64,000 nucleotides of DNA from Thiohalocapsa sp. GTDB taxonomy: Bacteria > Pseudomonadota > Gammaproteobacteria > Chromatiales > Chromatiaceae. The stretch spans positions 25,115 to 89,114 of the forward strand of contig JAIPFF010000017.1 of the NCBI GenBank assembly GCA_021736785.1. The letters are read 5' to 3'. The position numbers and the translations under genes were made by a program. A model generated the notes under the pieces. The model saw nothing but the letters and a program-made list of their open reading frames with translations. It did not search any database and was not told where the DNA came from. Of the stretch, positions 46,896 to 56,695 are shown piece by piece (positions within the stretch are counted from its first letter, which is position 1; every line of letters begins with the position of its first letter).

Positions 46896-48257
46896 TCAGC
46901 AGCCGGAAGGCAGTCCGGCCAGTGCCATGGCAACCTCGGTATCGTCGTAGACCAAATCCTTGAGCTTGCCCTCGGTGTAATCGATGTAGGCCTGCATGTC
47001 GAAATGGCCGTGACCGCAAAGGTTGAACAGGATTGCCTTCGATTCGCCGGATTCGCGGCACTTCTCCGCTTCGTGAATCGCCGCACGCACGGCGTGGTTG
47101 GCCTCCGGTGCCGGCAGGATGCCCTCTGCTTTGGCGAATTCGATGCCGGCGGCGAAGCACTCCAACTGGTTGTAGGAGCGCGGTGCGATCAGCCCCAGCT
47201 TGGCGAGATGGCTGATCTGAGGTGCCATCCCGTGGTAACGCAGGCCGCCGGCGTGGAAGCCCGGCGGCACGAAGCCCGACCCCAGCGTGTACATCTTCAC
47301 CAGCGGGGTCAGGTGTGCGGTGTCGCCGAAGTCGTAGGCAAAGGCGCCCTTGGTCAGCGTCGGGCAGGCAGACGGCTCCACCGCGATGAATTCGGTGCTC
47401 AGCCCGTCGCGCAGCTTCTCGTGCAGGAACGGGAAGGCGAGCCCCGCGAAGTTGCTGCCGCCGCCGGTGCAGCCGATGACCAAATCGGGATAATCGTCGG
47501 CCATTTCCAACTGCTTCTGCGCCTCGAGCCCGGTGACGGTCTGATGCAGAAGCACATGGTTCAGCACGCTGCCCAGCGCGTAGCGGGTGTCGTCGCGCTG
47601 CACGGCCATCTCTACCGCCTCGCTGATCGCGATGCCGAGGCTGCCCGTGCTGTCGGGATGCTCCGCCAGGATGGCGCGGCCGGATTCGGTTTCCTCGCTC
47701 GGGCTGGCGATGCAGCGGGCGCCGAAGGTTTCCATGAACGCGCGCCGGTAGGGCTTGTGATCGAAGCTGACGCGGACCATGAAGACGACGATCTCCAAGC
47801 CGAAGAAGGTGCCCGCGAGCGCCAGCGACGAGCCCCACTGGCCCGCCCCGGTCTCGGTGGTGATGCGCTTGACGCCTTCTTCTTTGTTGTAGAACGCCTG
47901 CGGGATCGCGGTGTTCGGCTTATGGCTGCCGGCGGGGCTGACACCCTCGTACTTGTAGTAGATTCTCGCCGGCGTATCGAGGGCCTTCTCGAGGCGGCGG
48001 GCACGGAACAGCGGCGACGGGCGCCACTGGCGGTAGACATCGCGCACCGGGCCCGGTATCTCGATCTCGCGCTCGGTGCTCATTTCCTGCTCGATCACGG
48101 CGCGCGGGAAGATCGGCGCCAAGTCGTCCGGCGTGATCGGCTGCTTTGTTCCCGGATGAAGCACCGGCGCTAGCGGTTCGGGCAGGTCGGCGTTGATGTT
48201 GTACCAGGCCGTTGGCATGTGCTCTTCATCGAGCAGGTATTTGACGCTGTCGCTCAT
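46896..48257 (-). CDS. trpB2: Tryptophan synthase beta-like protein TrpB2
   Basis: A 453-residue PLP enzyme of the TrpB2 type, which works without a TrpA partner and condenses indole (or possibly other nucleophiles) with serine or O-phosphoserine. The N-terminus [18 protein letters not shown] is diagnostic for TrpB2, as is the long insert [31 protein letters not shown]. The PLP lysine is K113 ([13 protein letters not shown]), the phosphate loop [13 protein letters not shown], and [15 protein letters not shown] is intact. No trp operon gene is nearby, in keeping with an accessory role. Confidence 0.93.
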   Translation of the reverse strand: MSDSVKYLLDEEHMPTAWYNINADLPEPLAPVLHPGTKQPITPDDLAPIFPRAVIEQEMSTEREIEIPGPVRDVYRQWRPSPLFRARRLEKALDTPARIYYKYEGVSPAGSHKPNTAIPQAFYNKEEGVKRITTETGAGQWGSSLALAGTFFGLEIVVFMVRVSFDHKPYRRAFMETFGARCIASPSEETESGRAILAEHPDSTGSLGIAISEAVEMAVQRDDTRYALGSVLNHVLLHQTVTGLEAQKQLEMADDYPDLVIGCTGGGSNFAGLAFPFLHEKLRDGLSTEFIAVEPSACPTLTKGAFAYDFGDTAHLTPLVKMYTLGSGFVPPGFHAGGLRYHGMAPQISHLAKLGLIAPRSYNQLECFAAGIEFAKAEGILPAPEANHAVRAAIHEAEKCRESGESKAILFNLCGHGHFDMQAYIDYTEGKLKDLVYDDTEVAMALAGLPSGC

Positions 48258-48558
48258 GTTCGTCTGGTTGGCTCCGGTCGTATCGTTTGTATGCGGCGTC
48301 GGCGGGCCGGTTTGGCGCCAGACCGATGACAGTCTGCGCCGGGGGCCGCCGTGGTGCCGTCTCGGTGGCTGGCGCCCGCGCCGCTGCCGCGCGGCGCGTG
48401 GCTCGGTAGTTTGCCAGCTTGCTCCCGATGGCAGAATAGACCGGGATCAGGCAAGGTCGCGCTCCCGAGCTCGAAGCGGGCGGCCGACCCGGGGCGGCAG
48501 AGGGAAGTTTTACCTCGCCGCGGCAGTTGAAGACCGAGATCAAATCTATCTGGAATCG

Positions 48559-49623
48559 ATGATGAAGAGCGCCGCCCATGGCCCCTGGAAGTGGCTCCGC
48601 CCGCTGCTGTTCCGGCTCGATCCCGAACTAGCCCACCGGATCGCGATCGGCGCTGCCGCCCGCATGCCGGCCCTCGTCGGCACGCTGGCGCGCGGGGACC
48701 GGCCGCCGGCCGAGCGTTTGCAGCTGCGGCGCATGGGCATCGACTTCCCGAACCCGGTCGGTCTCGCCGCCGGTCTCGACAAGGACGCCCGGGCCGTGCC
48801 GGCCTGGGAAGCCATGGGCTTCGGCTTCGTCGAGGTCGGCACGGTCACCGCGCTGCCGCAGCCCGGCAACCCGAGGCCGCGCATGTTCCGCCTGCCGGCG
48901 GACGAGGCCATCATCAACCGCATGGGCTTCAACAATGAAGGCGCCGAGGCCATGGCCGTGCGCCTGACGCGGCTGCGCGAGGGCGGGGCCGTGCGCATTC
49001 CGCTCGGCGTCAATATCGGCAAGTCGAAGGTGACGCCGCCGGAGCAGGCCGCCTCCGATTATCGGCGCAGCTTCGAGTTACTGAGTGAGTTGGCCGACTA
49101 CGTGGTCGTCAACATCTCGAGCCCGAATACGCCCGGGCTGCGTGACCTTCAGTCGGTGGAGCAGGTCAAGGTCATCGTCGATGCGCTGCAGGAATCCAAT
49201 CAACTCTTGCCGCGGCCGCGCCCGCTACTGGTGAAGCTGGCGCCGGACCTGGCCGACGCCGATGCGATTGCCTGCGCGGGCGCGGCGATGTCCGCCGGCT
49301 GCGCCGGTTTGGTGCTGACCAACACCAGCATCTGTTTCGAAGGCCTGCGCACCGACACCGCCGGCATGAGCGGCGGCCTCTCCGGGCGGCCGGTGCTCTC
49401 GCGCAGCAACGCGTTATTGCGCGCGGTGCGCGAGGCGCTGGGTCCGGAGCCGGTGCTGATCGGCGTCGGCGGCATCATGGATGCGTCCGGCGCAGCGGCT
49501 AAGCTCGACGCCGGCGCCGACCTGATCCAACTCTATACGGGTCTGATCTACGGCGGCCCGGACCTGCTCCGGGTGCTGCTGCGGGCGCTCGCGGACACCG
49601 CGCCTGCCGGCGGTCGTGCTTGA
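48559..49623 (+). CDS. pyrD: Dihydroorotate dehydrogenase (quinone), class 2
   Basis: Oxidises dihydroorotate to orotate and passes electrons to ubiquinone at the inner membrane (pyrimidine synthesis). It has 354 residues. The amphipathic N-terminal helix pair (WKWLRPLLFRLDPELAHRIAIGAAARM) is the class 2 membrane anchor. FMN and active-site motifs: NPVGLAAGLDKDARA, GTVTALPQPGNPRPRMFRL, RMGFNNEGAEA, NISSPNTPGLRDLQ (active-site Ser in residues 187-188), LTNTSICFEGL and GVGGIMDASGAAAKLDAGADLIQLYTGLIYGGP. ATG pair at 48559/48562. The 301-base divergent gap from trpB2 shows nothing else. Confidence 0.96.
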   Translation: MMKSAAHGPWKWLRPLLFRLDPELAHRIAIGAAARMPALVGTLARGDRPPAERLQLRRMGIDFPNPVGLAAGLDKDARAVPAWEAMGFGFVEVGTVTALPQPGNPRPRMFRLPADEAIINRMGFNNEGAEAMAVRLTRLREGGAVRIPLGVNIGKSKVTPPEQAASDYRRSFELLSELADYVVVNISSPNTPGLRDLQSVEQVKVIVDALQESNQLLPRPRPLLVKLAPDLADADAIACAGAAMSAGCAGLVLTNTSICFEGLRTDTAGMSGGLSGRPVLSRSNALLRAVREALGPEPVLIGVGGIMDASGAAAKLDAGADLIQLYTGLIYGGPDLLRVLLRALADTAPAGGRA

Positions 49624-49935
49624 GCCGGCTATCGCCGTTACAGACACCAAGCCGCGGCGCCGATCGGCGCTTGCGGCGTGCAAGTCGGTGCACGGCCGAC
49701 TCGAAAAGCGCAGCCAGCTGCCATTTACGGGTACTATTGGCGCGCCGATGAAGCAGCCGAGCAGGCTGGAATCGGCAACGGCAGCGCCCGTTTGCGAGAA
49801 GGACGGCCGGCTTTTCCCGCGCCGTCGCGTTGAACGCCGTGACGCAAGAGCGATCGGCCGTTGTGCCCGGTACGCCAAGCGCCGACGACTCGGGCGCGAT
49901 CCACGCGGCGCCTTTGACCGAAACGAAGAACGCAG
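49624..49935. other. 312-base gap between pyrD and the Phd-like gene
   Basis: No convincing gene. A TACTAT hexamer preceded by TTTACGGG sits near 49725-49736 and resembles a -10, followed by about 200 bases of GC-rich sequence with several short inverted repeats, so a small RNA is conceivable. I see no match to a known RNA and no terminator. Confidence 0.4.
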
Positions 49936-50121
49936 ATGAAGACCGTCACCGCTGAATATGCCGCCGAGCATCTGAGCCAACTGCTGGACCTGGTCGAGCA
50001 GGGCGAAACAGTCGTGTTGAGCGCGGGCGGACGTCCCGTGGCGAAGCTGGTCCGCATTCACGCCGACGAAGATCCGGAAGTGCCTGCCTCCGAGGTCGAG
50101 GAAGCATTCTACGGCGATTGA
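49936..50121 (+). CDS. Phd/YefM-type antitoxin, orphan
   Basis: A 61-residue prevent-host-death family antitoxin: MKTVTAEYAAEHLSQLLDLVEQGETVVLSAGGRPVAKLVRI is the DNA-binding dimer domain, followed by an acidic toxin-binding tail (DEDPEVPASEVEEAFYGD) that reads like the end of many VapB/Phd proteins. The usual PIN (VapC) or Doc/RelE toxin should follow directly but does not: the next gene, 109 bases on, is the coiled-coil protein at 50231. It may be a relic or a stand-alone regulator. Confidence 0.85.
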   Translation: MKTVTAEYAAEHLSQLLDLVEQGETVVLSAGGRPVAKLVRIHADEDPEVPASEVEEAFYGD

Positions 50122-50230
50122 GGCACTCGGTGCCGGCATTGCGCCGGTGTCGCGCCTCGCTCCCGGGGTCTGCCCGGCCTGCCCATCAATGCCTTGCTGC
50201 CGATCGGGTGCTGCCCGAAGGGGATAGAAG

Positions 50231-51411
50231 ATGACCGAAGCCACCATGCCGATGCAGTCGCTCGATAAGGCAATGAGCACGCTCCACGACCTCGGTCTCG
50301 CACCGACCGAGACCTCCGGCGCCGACAACCCGATGGTGCCGTTGCTGAACCAGATCGCCGCGTTGGACGAGCTGCGGGTGACCGCGATCGCGCGCACGCT
50401 TGCGCAAGCGTCCACGTTCAACGAGGTGGTCCGCGAGCAAGTCGGGGCCATGGACGTCAGCGATCGCTACGAGCAGATCACCGGAGCCTTCAACAGCATC
50501 CGCGACGACGCGAAGAAAATGGTCGACCAGCTCGAAGACGGCAAGATCGACAGCTTCGAGCGGGTCGCGAACGTTTGGATGAAGGTCACCCGAGGCGACA
50601 TCGCCACCCGCTTCGACGGCATCAAGGAAACCTATCTGGACGTCACCGCCAGCACGCAGGACCAGATTACCCGCGAGCAGCGGATCCTCGACGCCTACCG
50701 GGACTTTCGCAGTGCCATGAAGCAGTCGGAAGTGCTCGCCCTCGAAGTGCTCGAGAAGGCTTCGGCGGCACTCGACGCTGCGCGCGGGGAAGTCGACGCG
50801 GCGATGCGAGCGGTGGATGCATTCGCGAGCGACAATGCCGCCGAGCGTGCCCGGCTCGAGATGGCGCGCGACGAGCGCGTGCGCGACCTGCAGAACACCG
50901 AGAAGCGCTACCAGATCGCCAAAGACTTGTCGGACAACCTGACGGTGTCCTACAACACATCGGAAGTCGTAATGGCGCGGCTGCTGCAGACCACGAACGC
51001 CAAAGAGCGGCTGTACCAGCAGGCGGTGAGCTTCTTCACCACCAACGAGACCGTGCTGACGGCACTGTCGGCCTCGTTCACCGGCATGTTCGGCCTCGCC
51101 GAGACCACCGAGACCGTCAATGCGATGAAAGACGGCATCAGTGATTCGCTGGAAGTGCTCGCGGATATCGGCGGCAAAGTGCAGGAGGCGGCAGTGAAGG
51201 CCGGCTACGGTCCCACCATCCGCGCCGACTCGGTCAAGAAGCTCGTGGAATCGGTGGTCAGCTATCAGACCCACTCGCGGGAGATCATCGAGGAGATGCG
51301 CAAGGCGTCGACCCGCAATGCCGAGGAGATCCGCGAGGCGGTCGAGGACGGTAAGCAGCGCATGGCACGCCTCGCGCAGCAAGGCCAGGGCCTAGCCGGT
51401 ACTCAGCAGCA

Positions 51412-51415
<4 letters not shown>
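50231..51415 (+). CDS. Coiled-coil protein of unknown function, gene 1 of a three-gene cluster
   Basis: A 394-residue, largely alpha-helical soluble protein with no signal or membrane segment. The N-terminal 50 residues are less charged. Long heptad-like helices follow, rich in A/E/R/D (ALEVLEKASAALDAARGEVDAAMRAVDAFAS, ARLEMARDERVRDLQNTEKRYQIAKDLSDNL), then a conserved-looking helical C-terminal half (QTTNAKERLYQQAVSFFTTNETVLTALSASFTGMFGLAETTETVNAMKDG). AAGGGGA precedes the ATG. Its stop overlaps the ATG of the DUF6384-like gene. I have seen similar proteins annotated as cell surface protein, but there is no export signal. Function unknown. Confidence 0.85.
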
Positions 51416-52365
<950 letters not shown>

Positions 52366-52489
52366 CCCGCGTGAATCGGTCCTGCGCGCGCTTGTCCCGT
52401 CGCCGGCACTTGGTTGCGGCGCCCCCTGCGGCGCTCGAGAGGGCACCCGTCAATCGTCGCTGCTGCTTACGGCGCATGGAGGGGACGAC

Positions 52490-53926
52490 ATGATCAGCGG
52501 CCAACAGGCCCTCATGCAGATCGTCGGTGCGGAGCACGGCGAGCACAACGCCCTCGATGGCATCGACGACAAGCTGCAGGAGCTCGGCCGGCAACTCGTT
52601 GCTCTGCAACAGCGCAGGGCGGAGTATTTCCGACAACTCGCACGGGTGCGCGTGGACATGGTGGACGAGGGCCGGTTGACCGGCGGCCTCGACACTGCCG
52701 AGCACCAGGTCGCCTCCGTGCTGGAGCAGCGCGCGCGGGCCGAGCGGACGCTGGAGCAGGAATTGCGCCATGCCCGCGCGGCGCGCGAAGCACTGGATCA
52801 GGAGCGCGCGTCCCGCGCCGAACGACTCGAGCTGGCCAATGCGCGCATCGACGACGCCGAGGCGGCCACACAGGCACGCCTGGACGCCCAATCGACTTAT
52901 CAGGCGCGGCGCGACCGGGCCCACGAGGCCGAGCGCGTTGCGATGCACGCCGAAGAAAAGGCATCCGAGAGCGAGCGCGAGAAAGAGCAGAAGGCTGCCG
53001 CCTATCATGCCGATTCGCTCTTCATGTACCTGTGGAAGCGCGGCTACGGTACGGCGCGCTACAACGCCGGCGGACTGTTCCGGTGGCTCGACGGCAAGGT
53101 CGCGCGGCTGGTCGGCTTCGAGGACGCGCGTCTGAATTTCTCCCGCCTGCTCGAGATACCGCTGCGCCTGCGTGAGCATGCCGACGCGGAGCGCGAGGCG
53201 GCGGAAGCCGCCTTTGCCGAACTGCGCGCGCTCGACGACGCCGCCCGTGACGTCGACGGCATCCCTACCCTGGAGCGAGAGCGCGACGCGCATCAGGATG
53301 AGCTCGACGACATGGATGCCCGTATCGCAGAGGCCGAGACGCGCATCGAGGATCTGCTCGCGGCGAAGGCCCGCTACGCCGCCGGCGAGGACGAGTACAG
53401 CGTCAAAGCCATCGACTATCTGGCGGCGGAATTCGAGCGCGATGATTTGGCGGCGCTCAAGCGTGCCGCCTTGGCCACACCGTTCCCGGAAGACGACTTG
53501 ATCGTCGATCGGCTGCTCGATGCGGAGCAGGAGCAGCGCCGGCTCAGCTTCACCACCGAGAGCTTGAAGCAGACCCGTGACAAGCATCGCCAGAAGCTCG
53601 AGGAACTGGCACGGCTGCAGCGCGACTTCAAGCGCCGGCGTATGGATCGCAGCGGCTCGAGCTTTTCCGACGGCGCCATGATCGCAATGCTGGTCTCCAA
53701 CTTCGTCAACGGCATGCTCGACCGGGATGCCCTGATGCGCGTGCTCGAAGAACAACAGCGCTACCAGCCGCGCCGCGCCGATCCGACCTTCGGTTCGGGG
53801 GGGTTCGGGCGCGGGACGCCTTGGGGCGGCGGCAACGTATTCGGCAGCCGGGGCCGCGGCGGTCTCGGTGGTGGATTCGGCGGCGGCGGTGGTGGCGGCG
53901 GCTTTCGCACGGGCGGCGGCTTCTGA
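52490..53926 (+). CDS. Large coiled-coil protein with Gly-rich C-terminus, gene 3 of the cluster
   Basis: A 478-residue soluble protein with GGAGGGG seven bases before its ATG, 124 bases after the DUF6384-like gene. Two long coiled-coil arms (about residues 15-180 and 215-300; E/R/A-rich) flank an aromatic segment (DSLFMYLWKRGYGTARYNAGGLFRWLDGKVARLVGFEDARLNF, about 178-218), which could touch a membrane. A third coiled-coil spans about 330-385. The last 55 residues are Gly/Phe/Arg-rich (FGSGGFGRGTPWGGGNVFGSRGRGGLGGGFGG...), like phase-separating or RNA-/membrane-associating tails. Not recognised. Confidence 0.82.
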   Translation: MISGQQALMQIVGAEHGEHNALDGIDDKLQELGRQLVALQQRRAEYFRQLARVRVDMVDEGRLTGGLDTAEHQVASVLEQRARAERTLEQELRHARAAREALDQERASRAERLELANARIDDAEAATQARLDAQSTYQARRDRAHEAERVAMHAEEKASESEREKEQKAAAYHADSLFMYLWKRGYGTARYNAGGLFRWLDGKVARLVGFEDARLNFSRLLEIPLRLREHADAEREAAEAAFAELRALDDAARDVDGIPTLERERDAHQDELDDMDARIAEAETRIEDLLAAKARYAAGEDEYSVKAIDYLAAEFERDDLAALKRAALATPFPEDDLIVDRLLDAEQEQRRLSFTTESLKQTRDKHRQKLEELARLQRDFKRRRMDRSGSSFSDGAMIAMLVSNFVNGMLDRDALMRVLEEQQRYQPRRADPTFGSGGFGRGTPWGGGNVFGSRGRGGLGGGFGGGGGGGGFRTGGGF

Positions 53927-53993
53927 GCGCACCGGGGGCTTGCCCGCGTTGCGTCGGCGGCGTGTCTCGGCGTGATCTTTCGCCAGCCGACCA

Positions 53994-54021
53994 TTGCAAA
54001 AAAATGCAAGCCCTGTATGGT
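53994..54021 (+). promoter_or_regulatory. Probable promoter of the acidic secreted protein gene
   Basis: TTGCAA (53994-53999), a 16-base spacer and TATGGT (54016-54021), about 115 bases before the gene at 54137. The TTGCA/TGCAA arms around a seven-A run also form a small palindrome overlapping the -35. Confidence 0.45.
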
Positions 54022-54136
54022 TTCGGCGTCCGGTGCCGATGCGGCCGATATGGACAACCGGCGCTGCCGTCTCGAGTCAACCGATTCGGTGCGCTCGAAG
54101 CAGCGACTCAACCACAATCCGATAGGAGATCTCCGC

Positions 54137-54472
54137 ATGTATCAGAGCAAAGCCCTTGGTTCGGTAACCCTCGTTTTGGCGATTTCGCTGTGCTCCGGCG
54201 CCGTCCTTGCGCAGGATCTCGGCGGCATGGGCATGGACGCGGCGATGGATAGTGCGAAGGAAAAGGCGATCGACAAGGCGATCGATAGCGGGGCCGGAAT
54301 GGCTAAAGATCAGGCCAAGAGCGCGATGGGTATGGACGACGCCGCCGCAGACGCGGATGAGGCCGCCGCCGCCGCCGAGGAATCTGCCGAAGGCGAAGCC
54401 GAGGCTGCCGCCGAGTCCGCCGAAGGCGAAGTCGAGGCTGCCGAGGAAGAGGCGCCGCAGCGCATCGAATAA
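54137..54472 (+). CDS. Exported acidic Ala/Glu-rich protein
   Basis: A 111-residue protein with a clear signal peptide (MYQSKALGSVTLVLAISLCSGAVLA, cleaved before QDLGG) and AGGAGA seven bases upstream. The mature part starts with an amphipathic Met/Lys/Asp segment (MDAAMDSAKEKAIDKAID) and ends in a very acidic Ala/Glu repeat (AEGEAEAAAESAEGEVEAAEEEA). No cysteines in the mature part. A periplasmic, possibly disordered or helical protein of unknown role; it could bind cations or basic partners. Confidence 0.82.
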   Translation: MYQSKALGSVTLVLAISLCSGAVLAQDLGGMGMDAAMDSAKEKAIDKAIDSGAGMAKDQAKSAMGMDDAAADADEAAAAAEESAEGEAEAAAESAEGEVEAAEEEAPQRIE

Positions 54473-54796
54473 AGCGCACCGGTCGATCGGCGGCTGCCGC
54501 GGGCGCAAGCTTCCCGTCGCATGCACCGGTGCGGGAGCCGTCGACCCGAAGAGATTCGACCGGAAGCGATTCGACCGCCCCCGCTATGGCGCAGGGCACG
54601 AGTCGCGTACTGACTCGGGCCATGGACGGCCGCCGATGGCGATTCGGGTGAGACCGCAATCATCGCCGGCCCGTTTCGGCGGCGACACCGAAACAGGCTT
54701 TGCGATTTCCGTGCAGCGTCGCTGTCGCGCTACGGCGCGAGCGCGGCTGTAGCCCGGGAGCCCCGAGTCGGGAATCCCGAATCGGGAATGCCGGAG
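54473..54796. other. 324-base gap with short direct repeats between convergent genes
   Basis: No gene seen. Two small tandem patterns occur: CGACC(C/G)GAAG(A/C)GATT repeated near 54541-54575, and CGGGAATC/CCGAATCGGGAATG (about 54760-54795), where CGGGAATCCCG is an inverted repeat just beyond treZ. The latter may act as a weak terminator. Nothing else identified. Confidence 0.45.
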
Positions 54797-56695
54797 TCAG
54801 GGCCGCGTGATGGCCCAGCAAACAGTTCGCCGGGGCAGCCAGTCGGCGCGCGCGGGCTCGCCCGGCGTGCGCAGCAGGATGTGCGTTTCCGGCGGCGGCA
54901 TGCGGATGTCCGCGGGCAGCGCGGCCGGGCTCGGTCCCAGGTTCGCGACGAGTACGAGGGATCTGTCGTCGTTGCTTCGCCACTGCACGGTAAGCCCGGC
55001 TTGCGCGAAGGTTCTGGCCTGACCGCCGGCGCCGATCCGCTCGATCAGCGGCACGATGAGTCGCCGGCGCAGGGCGATCAGATCGCGGTGCAGTTCCAAA
55101 ACGCGGCGATGCGCCGGCTGCTCCAGGCAGTTCCAGTCGAGTGTCGAGCGCGCGAAGGTCGCAGGGTCATTCGGATCCGGTATGCGCTGCAGCGCCGATG
55201 GGTCCGCGAACCGCGCCGAGCGCTCGAATTCTTTGCGGCGGCCGGTGCGCACCGCCTGCGCCAGTTCCGGCCCGAAATCGCAGAAGAACAGAAACGGTTG
55301 CGCTGCTGCGAATTCCTGCCCCATAAACAGCAGCGGCGGTGCCGGCGCGAGCAGCAGCACGGCGAGCGCCGCATCCATGGCTTCGTCGTCGATCAGGTGA
55401 TGCAGCCGCTCGCCGAAGGCGCGGTTTCCGGCCTGGTCGTGATTCTGCAGGAAGTTGACGAAGGCCGCCGGCGGCAAGGCGCCGCTCGACGAGCCGCGCC
55501 GGCGCCCGTCGCGAAACCGCGACGGCTCACCCTGGTAGGAGAAGCCCTCCGCCAGCGCGCGTGCCAGGTACTCGAGCGGGCCCGCGCCCGTCTGCTCATC
55601 GGTGTCGGCGCCCGACCCGAAGTCCATATAGGGCCCGTCGCGCTCACCGGTCAGCAGCGCATGGCAGGCGTGATGAAAGTCGTCGTTCCATTGGGCGGTG
55701 AAGCTCTGCGGGCGGCCGGCGGCGTCGCGCCGATAACGCCGCGCGTCGTTGTCGTCATTCTCGAGCACCAGGTGGACGGCGCGCTCGGCCCCCGGTCCCT
55801 CGCGCACGCATGCGGCCAACTCGTCGAGGAGATCGGGCGCTCGCGTATCGACGATGCGGTCGACGGCGTCCAGGCGCAGGCCGTCCAGGTGATACTCCTC
55901 GATCCAATAGAGGGCGTTGTGAATGAACAATTCACGCACCCATCGCGCATCCGGACCGTCGAAATCGATCGCCGGGCCCCAAGGGGTGTGCCGATCCCGG
56001 TGAAAGCATTGCGGGGCATAGACATGCAGGTAGTTGCCTTCCGGGCCCAAGTGGTTGTAGACCACGTCCAGGAACACCATGAGCCCCCGGCGGTGGGCAG
56101 ACTGTACCAGTCGTTTCAATGTCTCCGGGCGGCCGTAGGCGGCGTCCGGTGCAAACAGCAGCGCGCCGTCGTAGCCCCAGTTGCGCCGCCCCGGAAAATC
56201 CGCAAGCGGCATCAGCTCGAGGGCGGTGACGCCCAGCGCGACGAGGTGATCCAAGCGCGCCTCGACGCCGGCATAGCTGCGGGCGGCGCAGAACGTGCCG
56301 ACATGCAGCTCGTAGATCACCGCTTCGTGCCAGGGCCGGCCGCGCCAGCCGGCATCCCGCCACTCGAACGCCAGCGGGTCGATCAGCTCGCTGGCGCCGT
56401 GCACGTCGTCCGGTTGCCATCTGGACGCGGGGTCGGGCACCAGCAGGCCGCCGTCGATGCGATAGGCGTAGCGCGCGCCGGGGCTCGCTTGGACGCCGTC
56501 GAGCCCGTGCCAGCCTTGGTCGCGGCGTTGCAGCGCTCGGGCATGCGTGCGCCCGTCGGCGTCGGTCAGCACCAGCTCGACGCGCTCCGCCGCGGGCGCC
56601 CAGAGAGCGAAGCGGAAGCCGTCCGCGTCGCGCTCGGCGCCGAACGGCATGCGATGGGCGCGCCGGGTGGACGATGGCGCCGGATTTATGCGCAT
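54797..56695 (-). CDS. treZ: Malto-oligosyltrehalose trehalohydrolase TreZ
   Basis: Releases trehalose from maltooligosyl-trehalose (second step of the TreY-TreZ route). It has 632 residues, GH13. The N-terminal carbohydrate-binding module (FRFALWAPAAERVELVL) is followed by the TIM barrel with VVYNHLGPEGNYL, the nucleophile DGLRLDAVDRI, acid/base Glu in HLVLENDDND, and FLQNHDQAGNRA; TreZ-typical YELHVGTFC is present. The ATG at 56695 overlaps the last codons of the diguanylate cyclase gene. TreY, which makes its substrate, is not in the window. Trehalose would act as osmo- or stress protectant. Confidence 0.95.
   Translation of the reverse strand: MRINPAPSSTRRAHRMPFGAERDADGFRFALWAPAAERVELVLTDADGRTHARALQRRDQGWHGLDGVQASPGARYAYRIDGGLLVPDPASRWQPDDVHGASELIDPLAFEWRDAGWRGRPWHEAVIYELHVGTFCAARSYAGVEARLDHLVALGVTALELMPLADFPGRRNWGYDGALLFAPDAAYGRPETLKRLVQSAHRRGLMVFLDVVYNHLGPEGNYLHVYAPQCFHRDRHTPWGPAIDFDGPDARWVRELFIHNALYWIEEYHLDGLRLDAVDRIVDTRAPDLLDELAACVREGPGAERAVHLVLENDDNDARRYRRDAAGRPQSFTAQWNDDFHHACHALLTGERDGPYMDFGSGADTDEQTGAGPLEYLARALAEGFSYQGEPSRFRDGRRRGSSSGALPPAAFVNFLQNHDQAGNRAFGERLHHLIDDEAMDAALAVLLLAPAPPLLFMGQEFAAAQPFLFFCDFGPELAQAVRTGRRKEFERSARFADPSALQRIPDPNDPATFARSTLDWNCLEQPAHRRVLELHRDLIALRRRLIVPLIERIGAGGQARTFAQAGLTVQWRSNDDRSLVLVANLGPSPAALPADIRMPPPETHILLRTPGEPARADWLPRRTVCWAITRP

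Noticed and set aside
49726..49900. A small RNA after a TACTAT -10-like hexamer
   Set aside because: There is no matching -35, no terminator and no similarity to a known RNA; left as a possibility only in the gap entry.
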